64,000 bases of DNA from NCBI GenBank assembly GCA_963799815.1, contig CAWCYG010000005.1, forward strand, positions 186,001-250,000, read 5' to 3'. This stretch comes from JBDTSW01 sp963799815. GTDB taxonomy: Bacteria > Actinomycetota > Thermoleophilia > Solirubrobacterales > 70-9. The notes under the pieces were generated by a model that had not been told where the DNA came from, made no database searches, and saw nothing but the letters and a program-made list of their open reading frames with translations. This document shows, piece after piece, positions 17,086 to 26,495 of the stretch (the first letter of the stretch is position 1; each line of letters starts with the position of its first letter). Made by a program: the position numbers and the translations under genes.

Positions 17086-17925
17086 CTAGCCCTCGATGTC
17101 GGCGGACGGGTCGCTCATCTCCGTGCCTCGATATCCGGCGATGCGCTCAGCCTCCTCAAGCCCCCCCTGCAGATCGCCAACCGTCTTCATCATGCTGAGG
17201 TCGACCTCGAGGTCGACGATCGTCTGAGAGATCTCCGACGAGAGGCCGGTGAGGATCACGCTCGCGCCCATGAGGCGCGAGGCCTCGACGGTCTGGACGA
17301 GGTGGTTGGCAACCGTTCGGTCGATTGTCGCCACCCCCGTGATGTCGATAACCACGACCTGGGCGCGATTCTCCTGAATCGACGCCAGCAGCTGCTCGGT
17401 GAGCTGGCGGGCGCGGGAGGAGTCGAGGACGCCGATGATCGGCAGGATGAGAAGGCGTTCGCGCAGCTGCAGGACGGGAGTGGACAGCTCCCGCAGTGAC
17501 TCCTGCTGGTCTTGGATGACCCGTTCGCGCTCCTCAACAAAGCTCACGCCAACGGTCACCGCGATCCGGTTCGCGGCCGGCTCGTACGCGTCCAGAATAC
17601 GATTTAGGAGTTCGAGATCGTCCTGATACTTCGCGAACAGCGAGCGCGCCAGGACGTCGCGCAGCAGGAGCACGATCCCGAGCACCTCGTGCGTTTCGAC
17701 GCCGCGGGGGATGATTCTCTCCGAGAGCTCGCGGGCATAGGTTTGGAGGTATTCGATGCTCCCGGTTTCGAGGGCGTCCACGTAGTTGTCGTAGACCTCG
17801 GTCGCCTCGGAGAAGATCTCCTCATCGGACATCACATCGAGGAGCTCCGCTTGGCTGATGCGCCTGGCCCACTCCTCGCGAAGCTCCGTGCGGTTGTCGC
17901 GGAGGTACGCGACCAGCTCCTCCAA
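17086..17925 (-). CDS. rsbR: RsbR-type stressosome sensor (globin-like N-domain + STAS)
   Basis: 279 residues. The helical N-terminus (about 1-140) is the non-heme globin-like sensor domain of RsbRD/RsbR proteins. A linker with ELSTPVLQLRERLLILPIIG leads into the STAS domain (GVLDSSRARQLTEQLL; VVVIDITGVATIDRTVANHL). The second phosphosite region reads IDRTVA where B. subtilis has VDT-x-VA, so the Thr is displaced by one. The start appears to be TTG 17925: no ATG or GTG lies between it and an upstream in-frame stop. First gene of the five-gene stressosome operon. Confidence 0.9.
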   Translation of the reverse strand: MEELVAYLRDNRTELREEWARRISQAELLDVMSDEEIFSEATEVYDNYVDALETGSIEYLQTYARELSERIIPRGVETHEVLGIVLLLRDVLARSLFAKYQDDLELLNRILDAYEPAANRIAVTVGVSFVEERERVIQDQQESLRELSTPVLQLRERLLILPIIGVLDSSRARQLTEQLLASIQENRAQVVVIDITGVATIDRTVANHLVQTVEASRLMGASVILTGLSSEISQTIVDLEVDLSMMKTVGDLQGGLEEAERIAGYRGTEMSDPSADIEG

Positions 17926-18091
17926 TCGAGCACTCTCGTCCTCGGACCGTGGCGGGGGGCGTCGTACGCTGGCCGATCCGATTCCTCATGGTGGTCCGTC
18001 TGCTCGGGCTCCTGGTCCATCTCGTTCTCCTCGGGTCTGGGGTTGGCCGTTTCGTGCCGCGGGGGCGTCCTGACGACGGCCTCATGCTCGC

Positions 18092-18667
18092 TCATGTGCG
18101 TCGCGGACCGCGCGCGCGGGCTCCGTCGAGGTAGAGACCGCTGATCGTGGCGATTGTGTCCTCCCTGCCGAGGGGCGGCGTGGATGAGAGGACGCCGACG
18201 ATCAACCCGATCAAGGACTCGGTCAGGCGAGCGCTTGCGATGTCGTCCCGAAAGTCCCCACTGGCCTGACCGCGCTCGAGAAGATCTTGCAGCGGCTGGG
18301 TCAACGCGCGCTCGAAGCGCTCGGGGTCGGACTGGGCTCGCTGGCGCACCAGGAGGATGAGGGAGTCCCCGAGCTCGACGAGCGCCCGCACTGCGCGCGC
18401 AATCCCTTCCTCTGGGGCGACCTCGGCGAGCCTGGCCGCCCCCAGGCGTGCGTCCACGTCGCTGATCGCCACCTGTGCGAGCTCGTCGAAGAGAGCTTGC
18501 CGGTTCGGGAAGTAGCGGTAGACCGTGGCTCGAGCGACTCCGGCTGCTACGGCCACGTCGTTCATGCTCGCCTGCTCCCCCTGGTCCGCGAACACCCCTG
18601 CCGCGCCATCCAGGATCGCCGCTACGACGCGCTGCTGCAGTGCTTGTCGGGGCGCGGGATCGGACAT
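18092..18667 (-). CDS. TetR/AcrR-family transcriptional regulator
   Basis: 191 residues. The N-terminal helix-turn-helix is classic: AAILDGAAGVFADQGEQASM, then NDVAVAAGVARATVYRYFPN. The C-terminal ligand domain is variable and the inducer cannot be predicted. It is divergent from the coiled-coil gene at 18784, with a 116-base gap that is AT-rich near 18730-18770 and includes the small inverted repeat TTAC-TGTC-GTAA. The divergent gene is therefore a likely target. Confidence 0.9.
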   Translation of the reverse strand: MSDPAPRQALQQRVVAAILDGAAGVFADQGEQASMNDVAVAAGVARATVYRYFPNRQALFDELAQVAISDVDARLGAARLAEVAPEEGIARAVRALVELGDSLILLVRQRAQSDPERFERALTQPLQDLLERGQASGDFRDDIASARLTESLIGLIVGVLSSTPPLGREDTIATISGLYLDGARARGPRRT

Positions 18668-18783
18668 GATCGTCTTCTGACTAGTCTACGCAGTCGCTTG
18701 GCGGGATGTCACAGTTGCTCAACGGGATGCTATTGTCTTATTTCGAGTCGTTACTGTCGTAAGTCCGGAAAGGTCGAAGAAGA

Positions 18784-19686
18784 ATGTCATTGTCCGAGCG
18801 AGCACGCGCGAGTCTCCAAGAAATGCCGTCCAATGCTGCTTGGCTGGTGAACCGAGCGCTGGAGCCAGCCGAGGGGGCGGGAACCAAGACGGAGTCCGCG
18901 ACCGCGCGCGCCCGTGACCGAGGTCGCAAGGTCCGCGCAGCCCTAATGGACGTGGCCCCGGTCGGCGACTCCGTCGAGGTCCGGATGCAGCGGGCGCGCG
19001 ATGCTGCGGAGCAGGCCCGCGAGGCTGAGGAGAAGGCCGTGGAGGCCGGCGAGGAGGCGCAGGACCGCTCCGACCACGCTCAAGAGGTGAGTGAGCGGGG
19101 TGACGCTCGCATCGCTGACGTAGACAAGCAGACGACCCGCTGGGTCAAAGAGCGAGTCGCCGATGCTCAAAAGGCCGCCGACGAGGCGGTGAAACGCGAA
19201 CGCCAAGAGGCCGAGGCAGACGCCGACGAGCAGCAGGAGCAGGTCCGGTCCGAGGTCGATGAGGAGATCGAAGCAGCCGAGAATGAAGCCACGGCAGCCC
19301 AACAGAATGCCGAGGAGCTCGTCGAGGACGCAACGGAGAAGCTGGATGAGGCGAGGCAGCTAGCCGAGGAGGCCGCGGACGCCGCGCGCGCCGCGGCTGA
19401 GGAGGCCAGCCGCCAGGCACAGCAGCTCGCCGATGAGGCCGAGGAACAGGCCAGCCACGCCGAGGCGCGGGTCGCTGAGGCCAAGCAGATTCGCAAGCAC
19501 TCTCAGGCGATCGCAAAGGACGGGGCCAGCAAGCTCAAGGGAGCCACGACGAACGGCGGACTGAAGTCCTACAACAAGCCAGAGCTGATCAAGCTCGCGG
19601 CCGGCATCGGGATTGAGGGGCGCGCGACGATGACCAAACGCGAACTGGTCGACGCGATCGCGAAGGCGTCGCCGGCCGCCAAGTAA
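18784..19686 (+). CDS. Long acidic coiled-coil protein with C-terminal SAP/Rho-N-like domain
   Basis: 300 residues. Residues about 70-245 are an almost uninterrupted Ala/Glu-rich helix (for example QRARDAAEQAREAEEKAVEA), predicted to be coiled coil. The C-terminus (YNKPELIKLAAGIGIEGRAT, then MTKRELVDAIAKA) resembles the SAP or Rho N-terminal helix-extended-helix motif that binds nucleic acid. No signal peptide or membrane segment. It may tether or organise DNA or RNA; inference. Followed 15 bases later by a small partner gene, and divergent from a TetR gene. Confidence 0.75.
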   Translation: MSLSERARASLQEMPSNAAWLVNRALEPAEGAGTKTESATARARDRGRKVRAALMDVAPVGDSVEVRMQRARDAAEQAREAEEKAVEAGEEAQDRSDHAQEVSERGDARIADVDKQTTRWVKERVADAQKAADEAVKRERQEAEADADEQQEQVRSEVDEEIEAAENEATAAQQNAEELVEDATEKLDEARQLAEEAADAARAAAEEASRQAQQLADEAEEQASHAEARVAEAKQIRKHSQAIAKDGASKLKGATTNGGLKSYNKPELIKLAAGIGIEGRATMTKRELVDAIAKASPAAK

Positions 19687-19701
19687 ATGGAGGTACGGAA
19701 C

Positions 19702-19941
19702 ATGGGACCCTTCACCAAGAAGAGCAAGCCGCGGAAGCTTCTCGACAAGGTCAGCCCGCTTGACCTGTCGAGCGGGCTCAGGTCCGGCCTGCCCAGCGAG
19801 ATCAAACCCGGGCTCCCGGCCTCAGGCGCGGGCAAGGCACTGACGGCCGGGGTGATAGCCGTCGGCGGCCTGGCCGGCCTCACCGCAGCCAGCGCCGGCA
19901 TCTCTTCGCTCAGGCGCCGCGAGGAGGCTGGAGGCGATTAG
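19702..19941 (+). CDS. Small basic protein with one hydrophobic segment, partner of the coiled-coil gene
   Basis: 79 residues: a basic N-terminus (MGPFTKKSKPRKLLDKVSPL), a Ser/Pro-rich middle, one hydrophobic stretch (ALTAGVIAVGGLAGLTAASA) and a charged tail. It could be a single-pass membrane protein. GGAGG lies 8 bases before ATG 19702, which is preferred over the in-frame ATG at 19687 that overlaps that ribosome site. Only 15 bases separate it from the coiled-coil gene, so the two are cotranscribed. Function unknown. Confidence 0.68.
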   Translation: MGPFTKKSKPRKLLDKVSPLDLSSGLRSGLPSEIKPGLPASGAGKALTAGVIAVGGLAGLTAASAGISSLRRREEAGGD

Positions 19942-19987
19942 TGAAGGCCGAGCGGGTGGCGGTCTTCGCGGAGGGCAAGTGGTGGGC

Positions 19988-20010
19988 GGTGGTTCGAAAC
20001 CGGCCACCGT
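19988..20010 (+). repeat. tRNA 3'-end-like repeat, copy g (degenerate)
   Basis: GGTGG-TTCGAAA-CCGGCC resembles a T-arm, followed by ACCGTC in place of the acceptor strand. It lies at the convergent ends of the small partner gene and the TauE-type permease. Last copy seen in the window. Confidence 0.35.
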
Positions 20011-20783
20011 CAAGGAGTGAGGCCGGCGACCAGGCTCGCGATGCCAGTCGCGGCGATCAACGCGAACCCGATCCGCCGAAACCACTCGGCATCGAGGCGG
20101 ACGAAGACCGCGCGGCCGAGGATCTGACCCGCCAGGGTCACGGCCAGGAGAAGCGCTGTGGTCCCTCCATCGAGCTCGAGGCGCGCTCCGTTTGGCAAGA
20201 GCAGCGCAACCACGGCGAGGGCATCGAGCGCCAAGAACGCGGCGGCGAGCGAATCGCGCATCTCCGTCGGGGAGGCGCCGATCCGGGAGAGCCAGAGGAC
20301 CAGCGGCGGCCCGCTCGTGCCGGTTGAGGTCGTCAGCAGCCCCGCGGTAAGGCCAGCGCCGGCCCGCCCGAGCGCCGGCGGTCCGTCGGCCGCTGGCCGA
20401 GCCAACGCGCGCGGCGGCTGGCCGACCCCGCCCAGGACGGCTGCGAGAACCACCACCCCCACCGCGATCTGAAGCGCCTCAAGCGAAGCGATCGCGAGCA
20501 GGATCACGCCTGCGCCCAGGCCGGGAACCGCCCAGGCCGTGAGCATCGAAACTTCGTGGCCCAAGATCGACGGATCCCGGCCCTCCGCAAGCAGGATCAG
20601 CACCCCGAGAAAGGCGCTGAGCACGATCAGGGAGCTCACAGCTTCGTCGGGCCCCAGCACCGCGATGGCGACTGGCGCGAGGACGAGCGCGAAGCCGAAC
20701 CCCGCGGCGGACTGCAGGATGGCGCCGATCAGCGTCGCGAGAGCGAGAGCGAGCATGCTCAGCAAGCCTGGCACGGAGGGCAA
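20010..20783 (-). CDS. TauE/SafE-type (TSUP) membrane permease
   Basis: 257 residues with about eight hydrophobic segments. The family repeat is visible in GAILQSAAGFGFALVLAPVA (first half) and GLLTTSTGTSGPPLVLWLSR (second half). TSUP proteins move sulfonates, sulfite or other small organic anions across the inner membrane. The listed start is TTG 20783; GTG 20774 and ATG 20756 are in-frame alternatives just before the first membrane segment. It begins 24 bases after the decarboxylase stop and is probably in the same operon. Confidence 0.83.
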   Translation of the reverse strand: MPSVPGLLSMLALALATLIGAILQSAAGFGFALVLAPVAIAVLGPDEAVSSLIVLSAFLGVLILLAEGRDPSILGHEVSMLTAWAVPGLGAGVILLAIASLEALQIAVGVVVLAAVLGGVGQPPRALARPAADGPPALGRAGAGLTAGLLTTSTGTSGPPLVLWLSRIGASPTEMRDSLAAAFLALDALAVVALLLPNGARLELDGGTTALLLAVTLAGQILGRAVFVRLDAEWFRRIGFALIAATGIASLVAGLTP

Positions 20784-20807
20784 CCCAAGCCGCCGGCCGT
20801 GACGCAG

Positions 20808-22229
20808 TCACCGGCGCCCTTCGAGCAGCTCCTCCAGCACCTCCAGCAGGAGGTCGACGTCGGCCTCCGTCGTCTGCCAGTTGACGATCGCGGGGCGGAA
20901 GGCGACGCGGCCGTCGTAGACGGTCGTGCCCGCGAACACGCGACCGTCCTCGAGCAGGGCGGTCCCCAGCTCGGTGTTTAGGCGGTCGAGCCGGTCCTCC
21001 CCCACCCCCTCCGGCCGCGCGCGAAAGCAGACGATGTTGAGCTGTACCTCCGCGAGGCGCTCGAAGTTCGCGGAGGCGTCGACGCGCTCGCCGAGGCGGC
21101 GGGCGAGGCGCAGGTGTCGCTCCACCATCGCGCGGTGCCCCTCGCGCCCGTACGCTCGGAGCGTCGCCCAAACGGCGAGTCCGCGGGCCCGGCGGGAGTT
21201 CTCTGGCGTCAGGAATCCCCGGTTCGGACGAGGATCGTCTGCGGTAGGCAGATAGGGCGCCCCGATGTTGAAGGCGCCCGCCAGAAGCTTCGGGTCGCGG
21301 ACGAAGGCAAAGCCACAGTCGTAGGGAACGTTCAGCCACTTGTGCGCGTCAGCGGCGATCGAGTCCGCCTGCTCGACGCCGTCGGTGAGATGCCGGCTCT
21401 CCGGGGCGATGCGCGCGAAGAGCCCGAAGGCGCCATCAACGTGAAGCCACGAGTCATGCGCGGCAGCGAGCTCGGCCATCTCGGCGATCGGGTCGAACAG
21501 GCCCGCGTTGACCTCACCGGCGTTGGCGATCACGATCGCTCCGTTCGAGGCGGAGTCCAACTCGCGCTCGAGCGCGTCGAGATCGATGCTGCCGATGGCG
21601 TCTGTGGCGAGCCTTCGAACCTGCCCGCGCCCGATCCCGAGCATGCCCAGAGCCTGCACGGCACTTGGATGGACGATCCCGCTCGTGAGGACGGCCGGCG
21701 CAGGCACCGTCGACATCCCGGTCTCGTCGACGTCCACGCCGTGCCGCTCGCCATGGCGGCGCCTGGCCGCCGCGAGCCCGACGAAGTTCGCCATCGTCGC
21801 GCCCGTGACGAGGACGCCGGTCATCTCCTCGGGAAGCTCGAACAGCTCCCGGAGCCACGCCGTCGAGACCACCTCCAGATGCGTGGCGAGCGGCGAAGCC
21901 GCCCATGCGAAGCCGGACTGGTCGTAGGCAGAGGTGAGCCAGTCGGCCGCCAGCGCCGCGGGAGTACCTCCGCCGGTGACGAAGTGAAAGAAATGCGGCC
22001 CGCCGGAGCGCGTGGCGCTCTCTGAGCCGTGCTGCGCCAGCTCGGAGATCGCGGCGAGCGCGCCATCACCTCGCTCCGGCAACGGACCGTGCCAGCCCGC
22101 GAGCGAGTCCGTAGCGCCGCGCCGCAGGACGGGATCGTCGGGAAGCGTCTCCACATAGGAGATCGCCTCGCGCGCGGCGAGGTCGAGAGCTTCCGCCAGC
22201 TGACCTCGGAGCTCGAGCGGGTCCGTCAT
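20808..22229 (-). CDS. PLP-dependent group II amino-acid decarboxylase
   Basis: 473-residue pyridoxal-5'-phosphate enzyme of the aromatic-amino-acid/glutamate decarboxylase family. The cofactor Lys lies in SIAADAHKWLNVPYDCGFAF; WLHVDGAFGLFARIA carries the Asp that contacts the PLP ring; HFFHFVTGGGTPAALAADWL and GVLVTGATMANFVGLAAARR form the N-terminal and phosphate-binding parts. The substrate is not certain: members act on tyrosine, DOPA, tryptophan, glutamate or diaminobutyrate. The downstream TSUP permease could export or import a related compound. Confidence 0.87.
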   Translation of the reverse strand: MTDPLELRGQLAEALDLAAREAISYVETLPDDPVLRRGATDSLAGWHGPLPERGDGALAAISELAQHGSESATRSGGPHFFHFVTGGGTPAALAADWLTSAYDQSGFAWAASPLATHLEVVSTAWLRELFELPEEMTGVLVTGATMANFVGLAAARRRHGERHGVDVDETGMSTVPAPAVLTSGIVHPSAVQALGMLGIGRGQVRRLATDAIGSIDLDALERELDSASNGAIVIANAGEVNAGLFDPIAEMAELAAAHDSWLHVDGAFGLFARIAPESRHLTDGVEQADSIAADAHKWLNVPYDCGFAFVRDPKLLAGAFNIGAPYLPTADDPRPNRGFLTPENSRRARGLAVWATLRAYGREGHRAMVERHLRLARRLGERVDASANFERLAEVQLNIVCFRARPEGVGEDRLDRLNTELGTALLEDGRVFAGTTVYDGRVAFRPAIVNWQTTEADVDLLLEVLEELLEGRR

Positions 22230-22246
22230 CAGCAGGGCGGGTCCCG

Positions 22247-22690
22247 CTACGAAGCGCCCACCGCTTCGCGGATCTCCGCGATCGCGGCCCGCTCGGCATC
22301 GCTGACGGCATCAGCGTCACCCTCGGCCTTGGCCTCACCGACGTGCTCGGCGACGGTCACAACAAACCCGCGGTAATCGTCGACCTCGTCGCGGGCGGCT
22401 CGTTCCTCGAGCAGCGAGATCGCCTCGCGGAGCTTCCCGAGGCTATGCGCCTTCAGCTCCTCGGCCGAACCGTGGCGGCTGCGATCGACCTCCGGCTTGG
22501 CGGCGACGATCTCGTCGAGCAGCTCGCTGTCGCCGTGCTGCTTGCGCGCTTCGGTATAGGTCTTCGCGATCGAGAAGGCCTCCCGGAACGTCCCTCCGCG
22601 CTGCGCCGTCGAGACCACGAGCCCGGCGCCCGGGGGGCCTTCCAGGATCAGGTCCCACTCCTCTTCCGTGAAGTCCGCCTTGCCCGTCAT
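22247..22690 (-). CDS. Conserved hypothetical protein (helical)
   Basis: 147 residues, mostly helical and acidic, with no membrane segment: MTGKADFTEEEWDLILEGPP, then GAGLVVSTAQRGGTFREAFS. Similar actinobacterial proteins start with KADFTEEEW but I know no function. AAGGAGAGCAGG directly precedes ATG 22690, so I use it over the ATG 15 bases further up. It ends 17 bases before the decarboxylase start and is likely first in that operon. Confidence 0.7.
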   Translation of the reverse strand: MTGKADFTEEEWDLILEGPPGAGLVVSTAQRGGTFREAFSIAKTYTEARKQHGDSELLDEIVAAKPEVDRSRHGSAEELKAHSLGKLREAISLLEERAARDEVDDYRGFVVTVAEHVGEAKAEGDADAVSDAERAAIAEIREAVGAS

Positions 22691-22780
22691 CCTGCTCTCC
22701 TTCATCTAGGGGACATCCCCAATTGCATCGCAGCTCGGGGACCGGCACGATGGCAGACCATGAGCACGAAGGAGAGCCAG

Positions 22781-23521
22781 GTGAGTGTTTCAACCCCGAT
22801 CGTCGCAGCCACCGACATCACCCGCGTCTTCGGCGAGGGTGACGCCGAGGTCCACGCCCTCGACGGCATTTCGGTGGAGTTCCCGAAGGGTCGCTTCGCG
22901 GCGATCATGGGCCCCTCGGGCTCAGGGAAGTCAACCCTCATGCACGTCCTCGCCGGACTCGACCGACCCACCTCAGGGACGGTGACGGTGGACGGCGTCG
23001 ACCTGGGTGCCCTCGACGATGCGAAGCTCACTGAGCTCCGCCGCGACAAGCTTGGCTTCGTCTTTCAGTTCTTCAACCTGCTGCCCGTGCTCACCGCCGA
23101 GGAGAACATCCTCCTGCCGCTGAAGCTGGCCGGCCGCAGCGCGGACCCAGAGCGCGAGCGGGTCCTGGTTGATGCCGTTGGCCTTGGTGATCGGCTTTCC
23201 CATCGGCCCTCGGAGCTATCGGGAGGCCAGCAGCAGCGCGTCGCCATCGCCCGGGCGCTGATGTCAAAGCCCGCGATCGTGTTCGCCGACGAGCCCACCG
23301 GCAACCTGGATTCGAAGTCGAGTGAGGAGGTGCTGGCCCTCCTGCGCCGTGCGGTCGACGAGTTCGGGCAGACGGTCGCGATGGTGACTCACGACGCGCA
23401 AGCGGCTGCCACCGCCGACCGGGTGCTGATGCTCGTGGATGGCAAGATCGTCCGCGACGAGGCCGCGGTCAGTCCCGAGCAGGTCCACGACCTGATGCGG
23501 CAGCCGGCCGAACTCGCCTGA
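22781..23521 (+). CDS. ABC transporter ATPase, LolD/MacB type
   Basis: Nucleotide-binding subunit of a MacB/LolD-type exporter. Walker A is IMGPSGSGKSTLMH, Q-loop FQFFNLLPVL, signature LSGGQQQRVAIARAL, Walker B IVFADEPTGNLDS and H-loop MVTHD. The start is taken at GTG 22781 because AAGGAGAG sits just upstream; ATG 22760 in the same frame is possible. The stop overlaps the permease ATG (TGATG), so the two subunits are coupled. Together they would export a lipid, peptide or drug, or mediate mechanotransmission. Confidence 0.92.
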   Translation: MSVSTPIVAATDITRVFGEGDAEVHALDGISVEFPKGRFAAIMGPSGSGKSTLMHVLAGLDRPTSGTVTVDGVDLGALDDAKLTELRRDKLGFVFQFFNLLPVLTAEENILLPLKLAGRSADPERERVLVDAVGLGDRLSHRPSELSGGQQQRVAIARALMSKPAIVFADEPTGNLDSKSSEEVLALLRRAVDEFGQTVAMVTHDAQAAATADRVLMLVDGKIVRDEAAVSPEQVHDLMRQPAELA

Positions 23522-26074
23522 TGGGCGCGGTCGCGCTGCGAAACCTGGGCGCGCGCAAGCTGCGCACCTTCTTCACCTCGCTGGCGATCGTGCTCGGCGT
23601 GATGATGGTCGCGGGGACCTACATCCTCACCGACACGATCGATCGGTCGTTTGAGCAGATCTTCACCGAGTCGACCGTGGGCGTCGACGCGGTGATCACA
23701 ACGCGTGAGATCGTCGAGACGGACGACGGCACGCTCCCGCCCTTCGACGCGGCGGTCCTGAAGGACGTCCGCGCTACCGACGGCGTCGAGGCGGCAGAGG
23801 GCGGGATCGCCGATCCTCAGGTGTCGATAGTCGGATCCGACGGCAAACCCCGTGGGGGTGGCGGAGCGCCGTCCTTTGGTTTCTCCACGACAGAAGACGA
23901 GCGCTTTGACCCGCTCGAGTACGTGGAGGGCGGCCCCCCGCAGGCCGACGACGAGGTCGTCATCGACAAGGCGTCGGCCGACGACGAGGGGTTCGCGGTG
24001 GGCGACCAGGTCGAGATCGCCGGCAAGGAGGAGGCGAGCTCCTACGAGCTCGTCGGCGTCGCCACGCTCGGTGAGGTCGATTCGTTCGGCGGGGCAACCC
24101 TGGCATTGCTCACCCTTCCAGAGGCCCAGCGGATCACAGGCAAGCAGGGCCGGTTTGATGCGATCAATGTCGCCGCCGGCCCCGGCACGACGTCGGAGGT
24201 CCTCGCTCGCAACCTCGAAGCATCGGTGCCCGGCTCGGTTCAGGTCGAGACCGGGGCCGAAAACGTCGAGTCTCAGCAGCAGGATGTCGGCGAGTTCATC
24301 GGCTTCCTCAACACCGCCCTTCTCATCTTCGCGGGGGTGGCGCTGTTCGTCGCCGCGTTCCTCATCTTCAACACCTTCTCGATCACGGTGGCCCAGCGCA
24401 CTCGCGAGTTCGCGATGCTTCGGACGCTCGGTGCGAACCGGCGTCAGATCATCGGCTCCGTCGTCGCCGAGGCCGTCGTGATCGGATTGCTGGCATCGGG
24501 GCTCGGACTGCTGGCCGGGATCGGTTTCGCGCCGGCGATCCGGGCGCTCTTCGATGCGCTCGGGATCGATCTCCCGTCCACCGGGACTGTGGTCGAAGCG
24601 CGCACCGTGATCGTCTCGTTCGTGATCGGCACCGGGATCGCGGTGCTCGCGTCGCTTCTCCCCGCTCTGCGCGCAACGCGCGTCCCGCCCGTGCAGGGAC
24701 TCCGAGAAGGAGCAGTCGCTGGAAACCCCAACCGAGCGCACTCGCAAGCAAGTGGCGGGCGTGGTGCTCGCGGTGATCGGGCTTGCCGCGATGCTCCTCG
24801 GCGTTTTCGAGGTGCTCACGCCGGCGGGCGCCTGGCTTGGCGTCGGCACCGCGGGGGTCTTCATCGGAGTGGCCCTCCTCAGCCCACGGCTCGTCGCGCC
24901 GATGGCCTCGGTGGTCGGGAGGCCGCTCGAGCGGGTTCGAGGCATCCCCGGGCGCATCGCCCGCGAGAACACGGTCCGCAACCCGGGCCGGACTGCCGTC
25001 ACTGCGGCGGCGCTCATGATCGGCGTCGCTCTTGTCTCGTTCGTAACCGTCTTCGCGGCCGGCTTGCGCGGGTCGATCAACGACGCGATCGACCAGATCA
25101 TCCGCGGCGACCTCATCGTCGCCCACAGCGACGGCTTCACCGATGTCCCCGTACGAATCGCCGACGACCTCGCGCAGATCGAGGGAGTCGAGGATGCCTC
25201 GGCCCTGCGCTACACGCAGAGCGAGGTCGAGGGTGCTGGCGGCGACTACGTGACCCTGGTTGACCCCGACTCGGCCGCGAACGTCCTCGAACTCGATTGG
25301 GAGGACGGCTCGCAGGAGACGCTTTCCGGGTTGGGGCCCGCCGACGCCGTGATCGATGACAAGTGGGGGGCGGATAACGGGATCGCGGTCGGCGATCAGT
25401 TCAAGGCGAGGACGGCATCGGGTGAAGAGATCGAGTACAGCGCGATCGGGTCCATCAACGACCAGACGGACTTCATCGGCGCCTACGCCGCATCGGATGC
25501 GAACGCGGAGGCCTACGGAGAGGGTCGCAACGCGACCAACATCCTCGTCAACTTCACCGATGACGCCGACACCGACGCCGTGCGCGACGAGATCGACGAA
25601 CTGATCGCAGCGCGCTATCCAACGGCGGAATCGCAGAACCAGGAGGAGCTCAAGGAGGCGATCGCCGCCGATCTGAACGTCCTCCTCGGGGTTGTCTACG
25701 CCCTTCTCCTCCTGGCGGTCATCGTCTCGCTGTTCGGGATCGTCAACACGCTCGCGCTCTCGATTCACGAGCGCACCCGCGAGCTGGGCCTGTTGAGAGC
25801 GGTCGGCACCTCACGACGTCAGGTCCGCAGGATCGTCCGCTATGAGGCCGTGATCACGGCGTTGATCGGGGCGGTGCTGGGGATTGTGCTCGGGGTGGTC
25901 TTCGCGGTGGTCGTCAGCCGTCCCCTCGCCGACGAAGGGTTCACGCTCTCGATCCCGGTGGCAGCCCTGCTCGCGATGCTGGTGCTGGCGCTGATCGCAG
26001 GCGTCGTCGCGGCGATCGGCCCCGCGCGGCGTGCATCCCGCCTCGACGTCCTCGAGGCACTGGCCTACGAGTAG
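23521..26074 (+). CDS. ABC transporter permease (FtsX/MacB-like, two FtsX domains), frameshifted
   Basis: About 850 residues once corrected. The first FtsX module ends near LREGAV at 24715. A one-base insertion within 24715-24722 shifts the rest, which continues ETPTERTRKQVAGVVLAVIG to 26074. Both halves contain the periplasmic MacB-like domain and the FtsX membrane motif (FSITVAQRTREFAMLRTLGA near 24390; LALSIHERTRELGLLRAVGT near 25760). Uncorrected, the gene would read as two truncated proteins, so I interpret it as one gene with a sequencing or recent indel break. Partner of the ATPase at 22781. Confidence 0.88.
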
Positions 26075-26144
26075 GGGTCCAAAGGCGGGAATCGGGTAAC
26101 CGGTCGGTGAGCGATCGCCACCGCGCGGTGGCACGGGAGGAACC

Positions 26145-26363
26145 ATGACCGACCACCACGAGTCAGACGAAGAGCACACGGAGCACCACGGCGAGGACGC
26201 CGCCGACAAGCCCGGGGGCGGCGCAAAGCATGCCGACAACCCGGAGCCCGGTCAGGGAACGGGTGAGGGCGAGGGCGGGCTCGGCACGCAGACCGGCGGC
26301 GCCGGTGGCGAGCAGCCCGTCGAGCCCGAGGAGACGGAGTCCTCGCGCAACCTCTCGCGCTAG
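26145..26363 (+). CDS. Small disordered acidic/Gly-rich protein
   Basis: 72 residues of low complexity: histidine- and glutamate-rich at the start (MTDHHESDEEHTEHHGEDAA), Gly-rich in the middle, SRNLSR at the end. There are no hydrophobic segments. The strong ribosome site GGGAGGAACC before the ATG is the main evidence that it is translated. It follows the ABC exporter by 70 bases. Function unknown. Confidence 0.5.
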   Translation: MTDHHESDEEHTEHHGEDAADKPGGGAKHADNPEPGQGTGEGEGGLGTQTGGAGGEQPVEPEETESSRNLSR

Positions 26364-26495
26364 TCACCAGTCCATAGGCCGGAGCGGTCGCCCAGGCTCC
26401 TCGCGTACGAGGTCATCCGCTTCTCGGGCGCACGCGACCGCATGCGTCACGAGCTCGCCGAAGCTCCAGCCGGCTAGGCGAGACCGGCGGCTTCC

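Noticed and set aside
17832..18095. Small frame MSEHEAVVRTPPRH... preceding and overlapping rsbR
   Set aside because: It overlaps the rsbR N-terminus in another frame, turns low-complexity there, and has no decisive ribosome site; at most an unproven leader peptide.
22710..22721. GGGGA-CA-TCCCC palindrome upstream of the ABC exporter ATPase
   Set aside because: Arms of 5 bases are expected often by chance in this composition; no further support.
26406..26477. Short frame ending RMRHELAEAPAG before the exonuclease
   Set aside because: About 24 codons with no start codon or ribosome site of its own and no family match; cannot be called a gene.
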